Assembly (NCBI RefSeq): GCF_029193885.1 | Contig: NZ_JARFVB010000001.1 | Span: 868,001-932,000 of the forward strand | Length of the DNA stretch: 64,000 nt | Source: Flagellimonas yonaguniensis | GTDB lineage: Bacteria; Bacteroidota; Bacteroidia; Flavobacteriales; Flavobacteriaceae | Direction of reading: 5' to 3' | In this document: one piece after another, positions 26,622 through 35,198 of the stretch | Layout of the letters: the number at the start of each line of letters is the position of its first letter | Position numbering within the stretch: position 1 is the stretch's first letter | Translations under genes and position numbers: made by a program | The notes under the pieces: generated by a model | The model's input: the letters and a program-made list of their open reading frames with translations, nothing else | The model's database searches: none | What the model was told of the DNA's origin: nothing

Positions 26622-28142
26622 TTACCCTTGATTTAGATGGTTGAGGTATTGGCTGGGAGTAAGTTGGGTATCCTTCTTAAAAGCTTTGTTGAAGGACACC
26701 TTATTATTGTAGCCTACCTCGTAGGCAATATCTATAATGTTGAGCTCATTCTCTTTTTTCAAAAGCTCTTTGGCTTCTTGAATACGGTGTGAATTGACAA
26801 ACTCCCTAAAACTCATATTGAAATGCTCATTGATGAGTTGGGAAGCATTGTGCCGTGTGGTATCCAATTTTTCTGCGACCATATCCAAATTGATATCGTT
26901 TTTTCGGTACAGTTTCTCTTTTTGAAAGAGGTCGGTAAGTTCTTTTTTCAGTTCTTGGGACAAACTATCGGTTAATCCGGATTTTACATATTTGGGAAAC
27001 AATCGATTGGTATAAGCGTAGCGTCCACTGAATACATCGGGTTGTACATTGGCGGCGTACCCCACGTACAATACCATGGCACTCATCAAAACAATGGGGG
27101 TGTAGAGCAATACTCCGCTGTCTATACCTGCGATGAGTGAGGAACCATATATCATGTAGAACACTACATAGCTTACATGGATCAAGTAGATGTTTTTTTG
27201 CCAAACCTGGGTTTTTTTACCCAAACCTGCTTTGTTCTTGGTTAAAATCGAATGGACAAAAAAGGCATAAACCCCTAGGGAAATTGTTTTTAGGGAAACA
27301 ATCAATAATAATTTGGTCGAAGTCTCGGGATTAGGTCCTTCCTCCAACTGTTGCAGCATTTGATTGACTTTGTAAGAACCTGAAAAACCATATACCGTGA
27401 ATATGAGATAGATGGCGAGAATTAGCGTTGGCAAAAAGTGCCACAGATCATTTTGGGAAAGGTCCGTTGATTTGGAAACCCGTTTAAAATAAAGGAAAAG
27501 CAAGGGGCCGTACAAAAATGAGGACCAAGTGGTCATTAAGTAAGTATGTGGGAACTCAAACACGTAATTGGTCTGGTCCACGCATATATTTAGAATGAAC
27601 AAAGAATGAATGAAAACAAAAGCAGCTATGAGTATGCTGGCCTGTTTGTCAATTTTTTTGTTGATCAGAAGTAGAAAGGAGACATAGAATCCGATCAGGG
27701 AGACAAAAAAGTAAAAAACCGACCAAAGAGTGATTTTAGGCAATACAGACCCGGATAATTTACTGAAATTCGTATCGTTTCGGATACCGTCAAAATCTTC
27801 GTGCAAAAGAAAAGTCGGCTGAAAATCTATTTTAAAATAATCGTAAATGTAGGCAACGGATTCCTCTGGAGCATCCAAAGCTGCTTCACTGAGTGCCAGC
27901 TTTTTTAAAATGTGGATTTTTTGTTCTTTATCGGTTACATCAAGGTTCTTTTTATATAAGGGCACAGCTTCTTCAAAACGATGAATATTGAAGTAATAGT
28001 CGGCCCAATCCAAAGAATCCTTAAAAGTTTCAGCAGTGGGCACTGGAAAACCTCCATAACCACTGTTTGTGGTAATGCCATAGGCAAACGTAAGGTTTAG
28101 CCATAGAAAGAGTAAGACAATATAGTTGGTGAATTGTCTCAT
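26622..28142 (-). CDS. Membrane-bound AraC regulator (TPR-like domain, seven TM helices, HTH)
   Basis: A 506-residue protein in three parts. After a signal-like N-terminus (1-22) comes a TPR-like helical periplasmic region (about 40-125: YYFNIHRFEEAVPLYKKN...). Seven hydrophobic helices follow (about 137-365). The C-terminal cytosolic part is an AraC double helix-turn-helix (LDMVAEKLDTTRHNASQLIN, FVNSHRIQEAKELL, IAYEVGYNNKVSFNKAFKK). This is the layout of Bacteroidota membrane AraC regulators that sense envelope ligands. It is a plausible activator of the adjacent SusC/SusD operon. The 74-base gap to the small AraC gene suggests possible cotranscription. Confidence 0.85.
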   Translation of the reverse strand: MRQFTNYIVLLFLWLNLTFAYGITTNSGYGGFPVPTAETFKDSLDWADYYFNIHRFEEAVPLYKKNLDVTDKEQKIHILKKLALSEAALDAPEESVAYIYDYFKIDFQPTFLLHEDFDGIRNDTNFSKLSGSVLPKITLWSVFYFFVSLIGFYVSFLLLINKKIDKQASILIAAFVFIHSLFILNICVDQTNYVFEFPHTYLMTTWSSFLYGPLLFLYFKRVSKSTDLSQNDLWHFLPTLILAIYLIFTVYGFSGSYKVNQMLQQLEEGPNPETSTKLLLIVSLKTISLGVYAFFVHSILTKNKAGLGKKTQVWQKNIYLIHVSYVVFYMIYGSSLIAGIDSGVLLYTPIVLMSAMVLYVGYAANVQPDVFSGRYAYTNRLFPKYVKSGLTDSLSQELKKELTDLFQKEKLYRKNDINLDMVAEKLDTTRHNASQLINEHFNMSFREFVNSHRIQEAKELLKKENELNIIDIAYEVGYNNKVSFNKAFKKDTQLTPSQYLNHLNQG

Positions 28143-28285
28143 TTTTGATTGATGATGAATTAGGTATTAACAATTTATGAATTTAAGTCGTTAAAATTGT
28201 TAACAAACTATTAAAGTAGGTAAGCCCCGATAAAAGTTTACTTCTTGGGAAAGTCAGTGAAATGGGTCGTTTGGGGATGGAACAT

Positions 28286-28318
28286 AAAAAAAGCCGACAA
28301 AATCTTGTCGGCTTTTTT
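28286..28318. terminator. Strong hairpin terminator between the tRNA and the AraC gene
   Basis: AAAAAAGCCGACAA pairs with TTGTCGGCTTTTTT across a 4-base loop; poly-A and poly-T flanks allow termination on either strand. It ends the minus-strand initiator tRNA transcript. Confidence 0.88.
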
Positions 28319-28328
28319 CGATTGAGTA

Positions 28329-28402
<74 letters not shown>

Positions 28403-28426
28403 GTTTTATAACTTTTTAACTGACAG

Positions 28427-28541
28427 TTAGTTAATATTTGCTCTGATTTCATCAATTGCCTGCTCCGTATGCGTTTCCGTATGCGTACAGGACAACAAAA
28501 ATACCACAAATAGTTGGAATTCAAAAGAGTTTTAGGGTCAT
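28427..28541 (-). pseudogene. Possible frameshifted mini-lipoprotein gene
   Basis: On the minus strand an ATG at 28541 reads MTLKLF then stops. If one T of a TTTT run is skipped, the frame continues as a small lipoprotein: a hydrophobic stretch ending in LLSC, then a THTETHTE repeat and a short acidic helix ending in RANIN, with stop at 28427-28429. The lipobox and composition look real, but 37 residues is short, so chance is possible. It lies between the initiator tRNA and the transposase stump. Confidence 0.3.
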
Positions 28542-28741
28542 TAAATAAACAGCTTGACATTGATTATGGATTTGACTAGGTTTTGTTAATCTGGAAAAGC
28601 AATAAGAATGTTGACAACTTGTAACTTTATGCATACAAAGTATTGGTAGTATATATAAGAAAAGGTTTTATTACTGAATTCGTGTAAATCTCCAACCATG
28701 AGTGGACCGGACTTGGTCTAAAGATAAGTGATGGTTTTGTT

Positions 28742-28765
28742 ATCTTCAAGGCTAGCCTTGAAGAT
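28742..28765. repeat. 24-bp perfect palindrome upstream of the transposase stump
   Basis: ATCTTCAAGG and CCTTGAAGAT flank a central CTAG, giving a perfect 24-bp palindrome 30 bases before the ATG of the IS3-type fragment. It may be part of the left end of the insertion sequence, such as a hairpin limiting transcription read-in. Confidence 0.7.
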
Positions 28766-28794
28766 GGATTCATTAACCTTTTAAATCACTTAAA

Positions 28795-28890
28795 ATGGCA
28801 AAGAAGAAGAACACGGAATCAATCGTAAAGGACATCAAGAGAAAGACAAGGCGGAAGTTCTCCGTAGAGGAAAAGATCATTTGTCAATGA
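28795..28890 (+). mobile_element. IS3-family transposase OrfA stump
   Basis: A 31-codon frame starts MAKKKNTES, continues into a basic IKRKTRRKFSVEEKI segment, and then stops. This resembles the beginning of IS3-family OrfA proteins, where a KFSxEEKI helix opens the helix-turn-helix. Everything downstream of it (rest of OrfA, OrfB, right end) is missing; the sequence switches abruptly to TraN-like coding around 28880-28890. The left terminal repeat may lie in the TGGACCGGACTTGGTC stretch near 28703-28718, but its partner is lost. This is a deletion remnant. Confidence 0.6.
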
Positions 28891-29574
28891 ACACCAGATA
28901 GTGGTGCTGTTTTTTCCCAGTCCCATACAAAAGGCCGTTACCGGGAATGAACGTTTTGTTTTTTCCTATGATAGGGAAGAGACTGGACATCTTGGTCTGT
29001 TGCAACGAATGGATGGGGTGGATAGCAATCTTTTGGTCATCACCACCGACGGAAAGATGTATGCCCATATCATTTCATATACAGCGTCCCTTCCCAAGAT
29101 GAACTACTTTATTAATGAAGGGGAACAATAGGGATAAAGGGTAATGCCAGGAAATGACAGCTTGACAAATGCTCCAACCCTTATAAGGGACTATCTAAGC
29201 TGCTTCTGGATAGAGTACCTAAGAATTTGGGTACTGTGCGCAGCGGTGGAATTCGACTTCGATTGGAGGAATTGGTCTACCATTGGGGTGAGGTGTACCT
29301 GCTTGTAGGTATTGGAAATCGTTCCGATATCGATTCTCAAATGAAGCGCTTGGACATCCTTCGGGTCAATGGCAGTATGAGGCGAAAGGCCTCCTCCTAT
29401 TAGGGAATTTACCTTGAGCCAATATATTCAAGTGCCAAGTCTACCTTGATTCATTGTGGGAAGGAGACGAGGTTGGTGTATGTGCTGCCCAAATTTGTAT
29501 TGGGGAAAGGGGAATCACTAAAGCTGGTTCTTGAGGAAGTGGGAGGGAACAGGCGAGTGGTCCTTGTGAAGTAG
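28883..29574 (+). pseudogene. Decayed conjugative-transposon protein TraN (DUF4138)
   Basis: Two frames together give a TraN/DUF4138-like protein of Bacteroidota conjugative elements. Part 1 (28883-29131, frame 2): VVLFFPSPIQKAVTG, a GHLGLLQRMDGVDSNLLVIT strand pair and LPKMNYFINEGEQ, then a stop. Part 2 (29158-29574, frame 1): LRLEELVYHWGEVYLLVGIGNRSDID, LDILRVNGSMRRKASSY, a TAG at 29401, then TRLVYVLPKFVLGKGESLKLVLEEVGGNRRVVLVK. The N-terminus is cut off at the transposase stump. One frameshift and internal stops make it a clear pseudogene, evidence that an integrative conjugative element once occupied this site. No other conjugation gene is left nearby. Confidence 0.7.
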
Positions 29575-29628
29575 TTGGTCATGCGAAATTTTGTAAAAAA
29601 AATCAAATCAGGATGGATATGGGTGCAA

Positions 29629-29742
29629 TTAGAAAGCCGATAATTGTTTTTCAAGGTCGTACCTGAAGTGATTTAGTTTTTTACTAAGTGTTTCGACCAT
29701 GGGTTTTTCCCGGTTTTTCAGGTCTTCCTGGGTACTTTTTTG
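29629..29742 (-). pseudogene. Coding-like C-terminal fragment, family unknown
   Basis: On the minus strand a frame without ATG reads TQEDLKNREKPMVETLSK, KLNHFRYDLEKQLSAF and stop. The Lys/Glu/Leu amphipathic pattern is that of a real helical C-terminus, but a TAA precedes it. It sits next to the TraN remnant and may be another part of the lost element. I do not recognise the family. Confidence 0.25.
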
Positions 29743-29766
29743 TTAATTTAAGGATAGGGGGGTGGC

Positions 29767-29795
29767 TTTGGTCGTTCGCATATTCGATATCTTTG
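29767..29795 (+). promoter_or_regulatory. Bacteroidota promoter of the patatin gene
   Basis: TTTG (29767-29770), a 17-base spacer and TATCTTTG (29788-29795) fit the TTTG/TAnnTTTG consensus well. Transcription would begin near 29802, inside an inverted repeat (ATATAGT at 29798-29804, ACTATAT at 29814-29820) that abuts the ATG at 29821 and could be an operator. Confidence 0.65.
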
Positions 29796-29820
29796 GAATA
29801 TAGTATCTTAAACACTATAT

Positions 29821-32196
29821 ATGTATTCAAAGCACAAATGTCATGGCCTTAATTTATCTTATGGTCAGGACGACTTTAAATTGAAAACTTTTTGCTTAAT
29901 CGTTCTGTTTCTTTCAATGGGTCAGTTGCTTGCCCAAGCCCAAGTGCAGCAAAGGCCAAAGGTGGCTTTGGTGCTTAGTGGAGGCGGAGCAAAGGGATTG
30001 GCCCACATTCCCCTTTTACAGGCACTGGATTCCTTGGGAATCGTTCCGGACATTGTAATCGGAAATAGTATGGGCAGTATTGTTGGGGGGCTTTATGCAA
30101 TGGGCTATTCCGGTGATAGCATCTCTCGGATTGCCCAAAATGCGGATTGGGATAAGCTCATGGGCGGCACCATTTCTATGCGGAATGTAGGTGTGGAAGA
30201 AAAAAGTGAATTCAATCGCTATCTGGTCAATTTTGACCAACAAAATGGTAAAATAAAAATGAGTCCCTATATCCTTAACGATCATTATCTTAGGGTGTTT
30301 TTATCGGATTTGACCTATCCCGTAAATAACATTACCGATTTTGATGACTTACCCATTTCATTTCGTGCAGTGGCCACAGATATCGTGAACGGGAAAGAGG
30401 TGATTTTGGACCGTGGCAGTCTTACTCAGGCATTGAGGTCCAGCATGTCCATACCCGGTGTGTTTTATCCGGTTCCTTATAAGAACACCTTATTGGTGGA
30501 TGGGGGGGTGCTCAACAATTTTCCGGCAAATATAGCTCATGAAATGGGTGCGGATATCATTATCGGTAGCGATGTTGGAGGGGGGATGGAACCCAAAGAG
30601 AAATTAAACGATATTATGGTGCTTCTTTTTCAAACGGGAATGTTACACAGTAATCTGCGTAATCCAGAGAACAGGGCATTCTGCGATATCCTTTTGGACC
30701 ACGTTCCAAATCTCACATATTCAACTGGTGATTTTAACGATAGTGATGCCATTTATGAAGAGGGTAAAATTGCTACGCTCACCAATATCGATGGACTGTC
30801 GGCACTAGCTAAACGATTGAAACCATTCCATCATGAAAGACCGCATCTGCCCAAAGTGAAGGATAGTATAGTGCTTGATACCATTATTTATAAACGGATC
30901 AGTAAGGAGAATATGGCTTTAGTTGAGGCCCGGACCGAACTGGTCGCGCATGAGAAATATGCAAAGAAGGACATACTTGATCGGCTCGACCGTGCCGTGG
31001 GGACCACTCTTTTCAGCCATATAACTTTTGATTCGTACCAAGGAAAAAAATCAGGCCTTGTTCTTAGTGGATTTGAACGATCCAAAAATATCGTAAAGGG
31101 ATCGCTGCATTATGATAGCTATAATGGTGTGGGAATTATTCTGAACCTTACCGGTCGGAATATCCTGGGCCAGGCTTCACGTACTCTTATGACCTTGGAT
31201 ATAGCGGAAGAACCTCGATTTAGATTACAGCACCAAAAGAACTTTGGATGGAGAAAAAATTGGTGGTGGCGCTCCGAGGCCTATGGCCAATTTACAGAAG
31301 AAAGTATCTTTATTGAGGGACAGGATGTGGACAAATTCCGCTATCGACATTTTATCTTCGATAACCAGCTCAATTTAAACATAACTCCTTTACGAAGCTA
31401 TTTCGGAATTGGGGTGAAATATCAAAATGATTATCTGACACCCAGGGTGGACCCCGAAATTGAAGATAACCCCTATGGTGTGGAAGAGTCCAAATTCAAT
31501 ACCATAGAACTTTCGACCCATTATGTATACAATAGCTTGGATACCCCGTTTTATGCAACCTTTGGGTCATATTTCAGAGGTAGGTTGAGTCGTTCATTGT
31601 ACAGCAGTGCCAATGCATTATTCTACAGACCGGATGCTCCGGACTTCAAAGGGGAGACCAATCTATATAGTAAACTGGAGATGCGGTTTGAAAAAAGGAT
31701 GTTGATGAATGAAAGGTTGACTACCATTTTGGGCCTCTCCGGGGGATTATTGTGGGAGGACAAGGATGACGGTGAAGACATTTCCGCCAATGATTATGGA
31801 ATCGGTGCGGCCTACTTCCTTGGCGGTGCCCAAGAACAGCACAGTCCAAGAAATTACGTAATGCCGGGTCTGAAGGAGGGAGAGCTCATCACGAATCAAT
31901 TTATAAAAGTTAATGTTGGGATCCAATACAAGCTCTTTGGCAAAACGTATATCACACCCCATTTGAATCTGGCAGTTGTAGGTTTTGGAGAGGTCGACAC
32001 ATTTCTACAGAACATTTTTTCAAACAATAACAATTGGGATGACCGACTGGAAACCAGTATGGTGATGTCCTCGGGTGTCATCTTTTCGAACAATTCCCTG
32101 TTGGGACCAATAGATATTGATATTTCCTGGATCAATGGTGTCGACAAAATAAGAATGTTTTTAGGGGTAGGCTATCGTTTTAATATTTCCGACTAA
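29821..32196 (+). CDS. Patatin-like phospholipase with POTRA-like/outer-membrane beta-barrel region (type Vd-like)
   Basis: A 791-residue exported protein. The patatin domain has the oxyanion loop GGGAKG (54-59), nucleophile Ser83 in GNSMG, and catalytic Asp227 in DGGVLNNFPA, so lipid acyl-hydrolase activity is expected. After a linker (about 330-390) the C-terminal half is a BamA-like 16-strand barrel ending in an aromatic strand (FLGVGYRFNISD). This patatin-barrel order is that of type Vd autotransporters (PlpD/FplA). The hydrophobic signal core lies at residues 21-39, behind 20 extra residues; a TTG at 29881 would give a more standard signal peptide. The neighbouring genes are mobile remnants. 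Confidence 0.88.
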   Translation: MYSKHKCHGLNLSYGQDDFKLKTFCLIVLFLSMGQLLAQAQVQQRPKVALVLSGGGAKGLAHIPLLQALDSLGIVPDIVIGNSMGSIVGGLYAMGYSGDSISRIAQNADWDKLMGGTISMRNVGVEEKSEFNRYLVNFDQQNGKIKMSPYILNDHYLRVFLSDLTYPVNNITDFDDLPISFRAVATDIVNGKEVILDRGSLTQALRSSMSIPGVFYPVPYKNTLLVDGGVLNNFPANIAHEMGADIIIGSDVGGGMEPKEKLNDIMVLLFQTGMLHSNLRNPENRAFCDILLDHVPNLTYSTGDFNDSDAIYEEGKIATLTNIDGLSALAKRLKPFHHERPHLPKVKDSIVLDTIIYKRISKENMALVEARTELVAHEKYAKKDILDRLDRAVGTTLFSHITFDSYQGKKSGLVLSGFERSKNIVKGSLHYDSYNGVGIILNLTGRNILGQASRTLMTLDIAEEPRFRLQHQKNFGWRKNWWWRSEAYGQFTEESIFIEGQDVDKFRYRHFIFDNQLNLNITPLRSYFGIGVKYQNDYLTPRVDPEIEDNPYGVEESKFNTIELSTHYVYNSLDTPFYATFGSYFRGRLSRSLYSSANALFYRPDAPDFKGETNLYSKLEMRFEKRMLMNERLTTILGLSGGLLWEDKDDGEDISANDYGIGAAYFLGGAQEQHSPRNYVMPGLKEGELITNQFIKVNVGIQYKLFGKTYITPHLNLAVVGFGEVDTFLQNIFSNNNNWDDRLETSMVMSSGVIFSNNSLLGPIDIDISWINGVDKIRMFLGVGYRFNISD

Positions 32197-32970
32197 AGGC
32201 CGGCTTTTCGGAGGAGATGGGCAATAATATTTTTATTTGGTTTCCAAATGTCAGGGTACGTGCAAGAATATGGATTTTTGAATGTCTTACGCTGTGGGGA
32301 TTTGTTGATATTGGTATATGGGCACCGAAAAATTCAATTCAGAATTCCATGAAGATGTATAGTACCATGAAATGTTCGGCTACATACTTTTCTTCCATTG
32401 CTAAATCCTGCATCATGTGAGTTTGGTCTTTTAGGCAGAGGTATTGTTGCCTAGATTGCATTGTTTTATGGTCCACTATATTTTTTGTCGGGGATTTGGA
32501 CATATGGTTGGGGAACAGAACCGTTACCGAGTTCTTCCAAGGGAAGAAGGTTGTTGGGTTCTATAATCGATTGTTATGATATTCCCTGGTCCGAAAAGTG
32601 GACCGTTTGGAAGTCTTGCGTGCCAAAAGATGGGCATCCTATCAGGAAATCCCCTTGGAGCCCGTCCATGGGTATGGTGTTCCTATTGGGTTCAGGGATA
32701 AGGAGATGGTCCGATTTGTCCATACGCCTTCTCCCGCAATCCTTCCAAGACCTTGGAAGAAAATGTAAGAGGAGCCTATTGCCCAGATTCGTTGAGATGC
32801 ATTATTTTGGAGTAGGGGACATCTGGTATACGGGACATAAATAATTGGGTTGTTGTTTAAATCGGTTATTTGGAGGTCACACGTCCTATTTGAATGCTGA
32901 AAAAGAAAGACGGGTTGAATTTATAAAAATCCAACCCGGTCAGACATTTTATGAGGAGATACACGGAGAA
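32197..32970. other. 774-base gap with coding-like remnants, no intact gene
   Basis: No intact gene is convincing. On the plus strand, frame 3 from about 32463 to 32843 reads coding-like protein broken by four stops; the best stretch includes KVDRLEVLRAKRWASYQEIP and HGYGVPIGFRDKEMVRFVHT. On the minus strand an ATG at 32461 gives a 40-residue frame to 32339 with a helical QDLAMEEKYVAEHFMVLYIF end. I recognise neither. They look like decayed genes joining the TraN remnant and the Crp/Fnr unit. Confidence 0.35.
32900..32938 (-). terminator. Terminator of the Crp/Fnr-AttH operon
   Basis: On the minus strand CGGGTTG pairs with CAACCCG (32911-32938), with an extra inner ATTT/AAAT pairing, followed by a TCTTTCTTTTT tail. 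It lies 33 bases after the end of the minus-strand AttH-like gene. Confidence 0.75.
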
Positions 32971-34047
32971 TCAGAACATTCTGTCCTTGTTCCAGTTGCC
33001 CACCATTTCAACAAGGTTATAGCCTGTTACGGGTTTTCCCCTGAAAGTTCCGGTAATATTGCATAAGCCTTCGTATTTAGGTAAAATGTCAGAAGGTACC
33101 TCCTGTTCTTTTTTGATTGCCCTTACGATCAGTTCAGCCTCCAGTTCGGGTATCTTGACGACCCAATTGGTCGGATAGCGTTGCCCCATAGGGCTTATCC
33201 AGAACTCGCTTGCAGATTCGGCAAGAGGTTCGACATTTGCAACGATATGGGAACCATCCGGTTCTGCCATGGTCACCCAGCTGGATTGCTTTCCATAAAG
33301 ATAGATATCCCATAAACCCAATACATCTCCGTTATCGAGTGTAAGGTTCATCCATGTCCAGTACATGTCCTGTTCCTGAAAGGTTCCTTTCATTGGCTTT
33401 TCTTTGTTTCCAAAGAAATCATGGCGCCAGAACCATTGCCTGTCATACCATGTTTTGCCAAAAACCTTATGTGTCTCGCCGTTGAAGTTTAAAGTGCCAC
33501 TGCCCAGTCCTTTGGTTACAGAGTATTGCCCTGTGGGAATATTGCCCACAAAATTAAAGACCCCGGTCCCGCCGTTGTAAATAACCTCACCGGGAAATTG
33601 CATGTCGAGTTCCACCGAACCCCAGTCGAAATTGGCAGAGGCCTTGATGGCGTGCAAATCCCCACTTATTTTGCTATTCGGCATTTCAATGTACATGCTG
33701 TCTGTTTCGTATGTTACCTCTTCCTCCGAATGTATGATCTCATCACTTTTAAAGGTCCCATTATCGATATCGAACACATTGAAAATACTCAGAAATTTTC
33801 GTGGAACCCCAGCAGGTGCCGGTACTTCGAGTTGGTGGATAAGAATGTTGAATTTTCTGCCTTCTTCTGTTTCAACATCGGCAATGGCAAAGAAGGAATT
33901 GGTGCCCATCTCGGGTTTAAAGGCCAAATCACGTTCGGCGTCTATCAAATGGGGGATACTTAATTTTCTTGAACCTGTTTTCATTTTTAATGCTTTTAAA
34001 GGGTTATGCTCAAAAGTAAAATGCCCAAGTCCCCCTTTTTTTGACAT
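32971..34047 (-). CDS. AttH/CrtC-like lipocalin-fold protein
   Basis: A 358-residue protein resembling the AttH/carotenoid 1,2-hydratase (CrtC) group, two tandem lipocalin-like beta-barrels. Family-like signs are the FGKTWYDRQWF motif (about residues 200-210) and a DMYWTWMNLTLDNGDVLGLWDIY segment. Members hydrate carotenoid or other hydrophobic double bonds, or have unknown roles; no carotenoid gene is nearby, so the substrate is open. No signal peptide is seen. The ATG at 34047 is three bases after the crp/fnr-like stop, suggesting coupling; an ATG at 33984 is an alternative. Confidence 0.7.
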   Translation of the reverse strand: MSKKGGLGHFTFEHNPLKALKMKTGSRKLSIPHLIDAERDLAFKPEMGTNSFFAIADVETEEGRKFNILIHQLEVPAPAGVPRKFLSIFNVFDIDNGTFKSDEIIHSEEEVTYETDSMYIEMPNSKISGDLHAIKASANFDWGSVELDMQFPGEVIYNGGTGVFNFVGNIPTGQYSVTKGLGSGTLNFNGETHKVFGKTWYDRQWFWRHDFFGNKEKPMKGTFQEQDMYWTWMNLTLDNGDVLGLWDIYLYGKQSSWVTMAEPDGSHIVANVEPLAESASEFWISPMGQRYPTNWVVKIPELEAELIVRAIKKEQEVPSDILPKYEGLCNITGTFRGKPVTGYNLVEMVGNWNKDRMF

Positions 34048-34059
34048 ATATCAAAAAAA
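34036..34059. promoter_or_regulatory. Crp/Fnr-type inverted repeat at the operon junction
   Basis: Arms TTTTTTTGA and TCAAAAAAA are separated by CATATA; the core TTGACATATATCAA differs from an FNR box (TTGAT-N4-ATCAA) at one base. It covers the regulator's stop and the AttH-like gene's start. It could be an operator for the adjacent Crp/Fnr protein, but AT richness makes chance possible. Confidence 0.4.
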
Positions 34060-34617
34060 AGTATTGACCCTGATCCTGCTCAATGTTTCTTGGGTGATGT
34101 TCAAAAGATTGGCAATGTGTTGAAGGCTTACCCTTTGAAGAATCTCCGGATACCTTTCGACTAGTATCTTATATTTATTGGAAGCCGTGTTTTCCATGAT
34201 CCTTATTTTTTCTTCAAGAAAGATGCAATATTCCTCGGCTACTTTTCTTCTGTAAGTTTCCATTTCCGGGTATTTTTCATAGAGCACTGTCAAATCCTTG
34301 TTGGGAATGAGTTCAATCGTCGAGTGTTCCAGGAATTGGGCGTTGTCAATGGCCGGTTGATTAAAGAAAACACTGGCGGTGGAACCAAAAATGATGTTTT
34401 CCAAAATGATGGAAGTGTTTTTCTCTTTCCCATTTTTATGATAAAATGTCCTCAAGCATCCTTTTGTTATCAAATAAACACTATCGGGAAACTGATTTTC
34501 CCTGTATAAAAAATCCCCCTTTCTTTTATGGAGCACTCTTATTTTTGATGAAATTTCCCTTTCTATTTCCAGGGGAACGGGTTTCAATTCATTGAATTTT
34601 TTGATAAAGCTTGTCAT
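34051..34617 (-). CDS. Crp/Fnr-family transcriptional regulator
   Basis: A 188-residue regulator. The cyclic-nucleotide-binding-like beta-roll (about residues 20-110: KGDFLYRENQFPDSVYLITKGCLRTFYHKNGKE) is followed by a long dimer helix and a C-terminal helix-turn-helix (LQHIANLLNITQETLSRIR). No Fe-S Cys cluster is present, and the cAMP-phosphate Arg is not obvious, so the effector is unknown. An earlier TTG at 34668 is in frame, but the ATG at 34617 gives the normal family N-terminus. It is cotranscribed with the AttH-like gene, its likely target. Confidence 0.85.
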   Translation of the reverse strand: MTSFIKKFNELKPVPLEIEREISSKIRVLHKRKGDFLYRENQFPDSVYLITKGCLRTFYHKNGKEKNTSIILENIIFGSTASVFFNQPAIDNAQFLEHSTIELIPNKDLTVLYEKYPEMETYRRKVAEEYCIFLEEKIRIMENTASNKYKILVERYPEILQRVSLQHIANLLNITQETLSRIRVNTFF

Positions 34618-35109
34618 ATCCGGTTGTATATATTTATGGCTCGATCCTCGAAGTTGCCATAAGTTCAATTTTTTATAAAAAAACTCTTTTTTTGAATTTG
34701 AAAATGTATCCCTGTTGTTCCATTTGAAATGAATTCGCCATCTGTGTCCGGTTCATGTCGGCAACAGAGGATTCCTTTTGAACGTAAAGTAAAGGGTCTT
34801 TTTTGTTTATCGGTTTATTTCACGATCTGATCATGGATAGCCATGACCTCTGTTTACAAGGATCACTTTACAATTTTAGCTTTGAATGTATAAAATAGTC
34901 CTTTTTACCGTTAAGGAAAAACCACCTTTTTTAGTGACGGTCCAAGAACTCCGTTCAATGCCCTACCCATTGTCCGGTCACTGGACTTGCCTGTTTCGGT
35001 GATTGTGTGGTCTTTCCCATACCTTGCCCCACATGGGTCTCGGTACATCGACTTTTTTCAGGGCTCTAAATTTATGGATAGGACCGGGCATTGATACCAT
35101 TTGACGAAA

Positions 35110-35142
35110 AAGGCGCAGCCTACCTGATGAGTACTGCGCCTT
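35110..35142 (-). terminator. Rho-independent terminator
   Basis: AAGGCGCAG (35110-35118) and CTGCGCCTT (35134-35142) form a perfect 9-bp stem; on the minus strand it runs into five T. It lies 255 bases beyond the end of the phosphoesterase operon and just after the 35-residue frame. Confidence 0.75.
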
Positions 35143-35198
35143 ATCGCAAATTAAACAAACAAACTAATTCAAATCTTTTCTTCTTTTTGCATCAGAAA

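Noticed and set aside
28403-28540. Integrase gene near the tRNA
   Set aside because: No tyrosine or serine recombinase motif is found in any frame; only the mini-lipoprotein-like frame is present.
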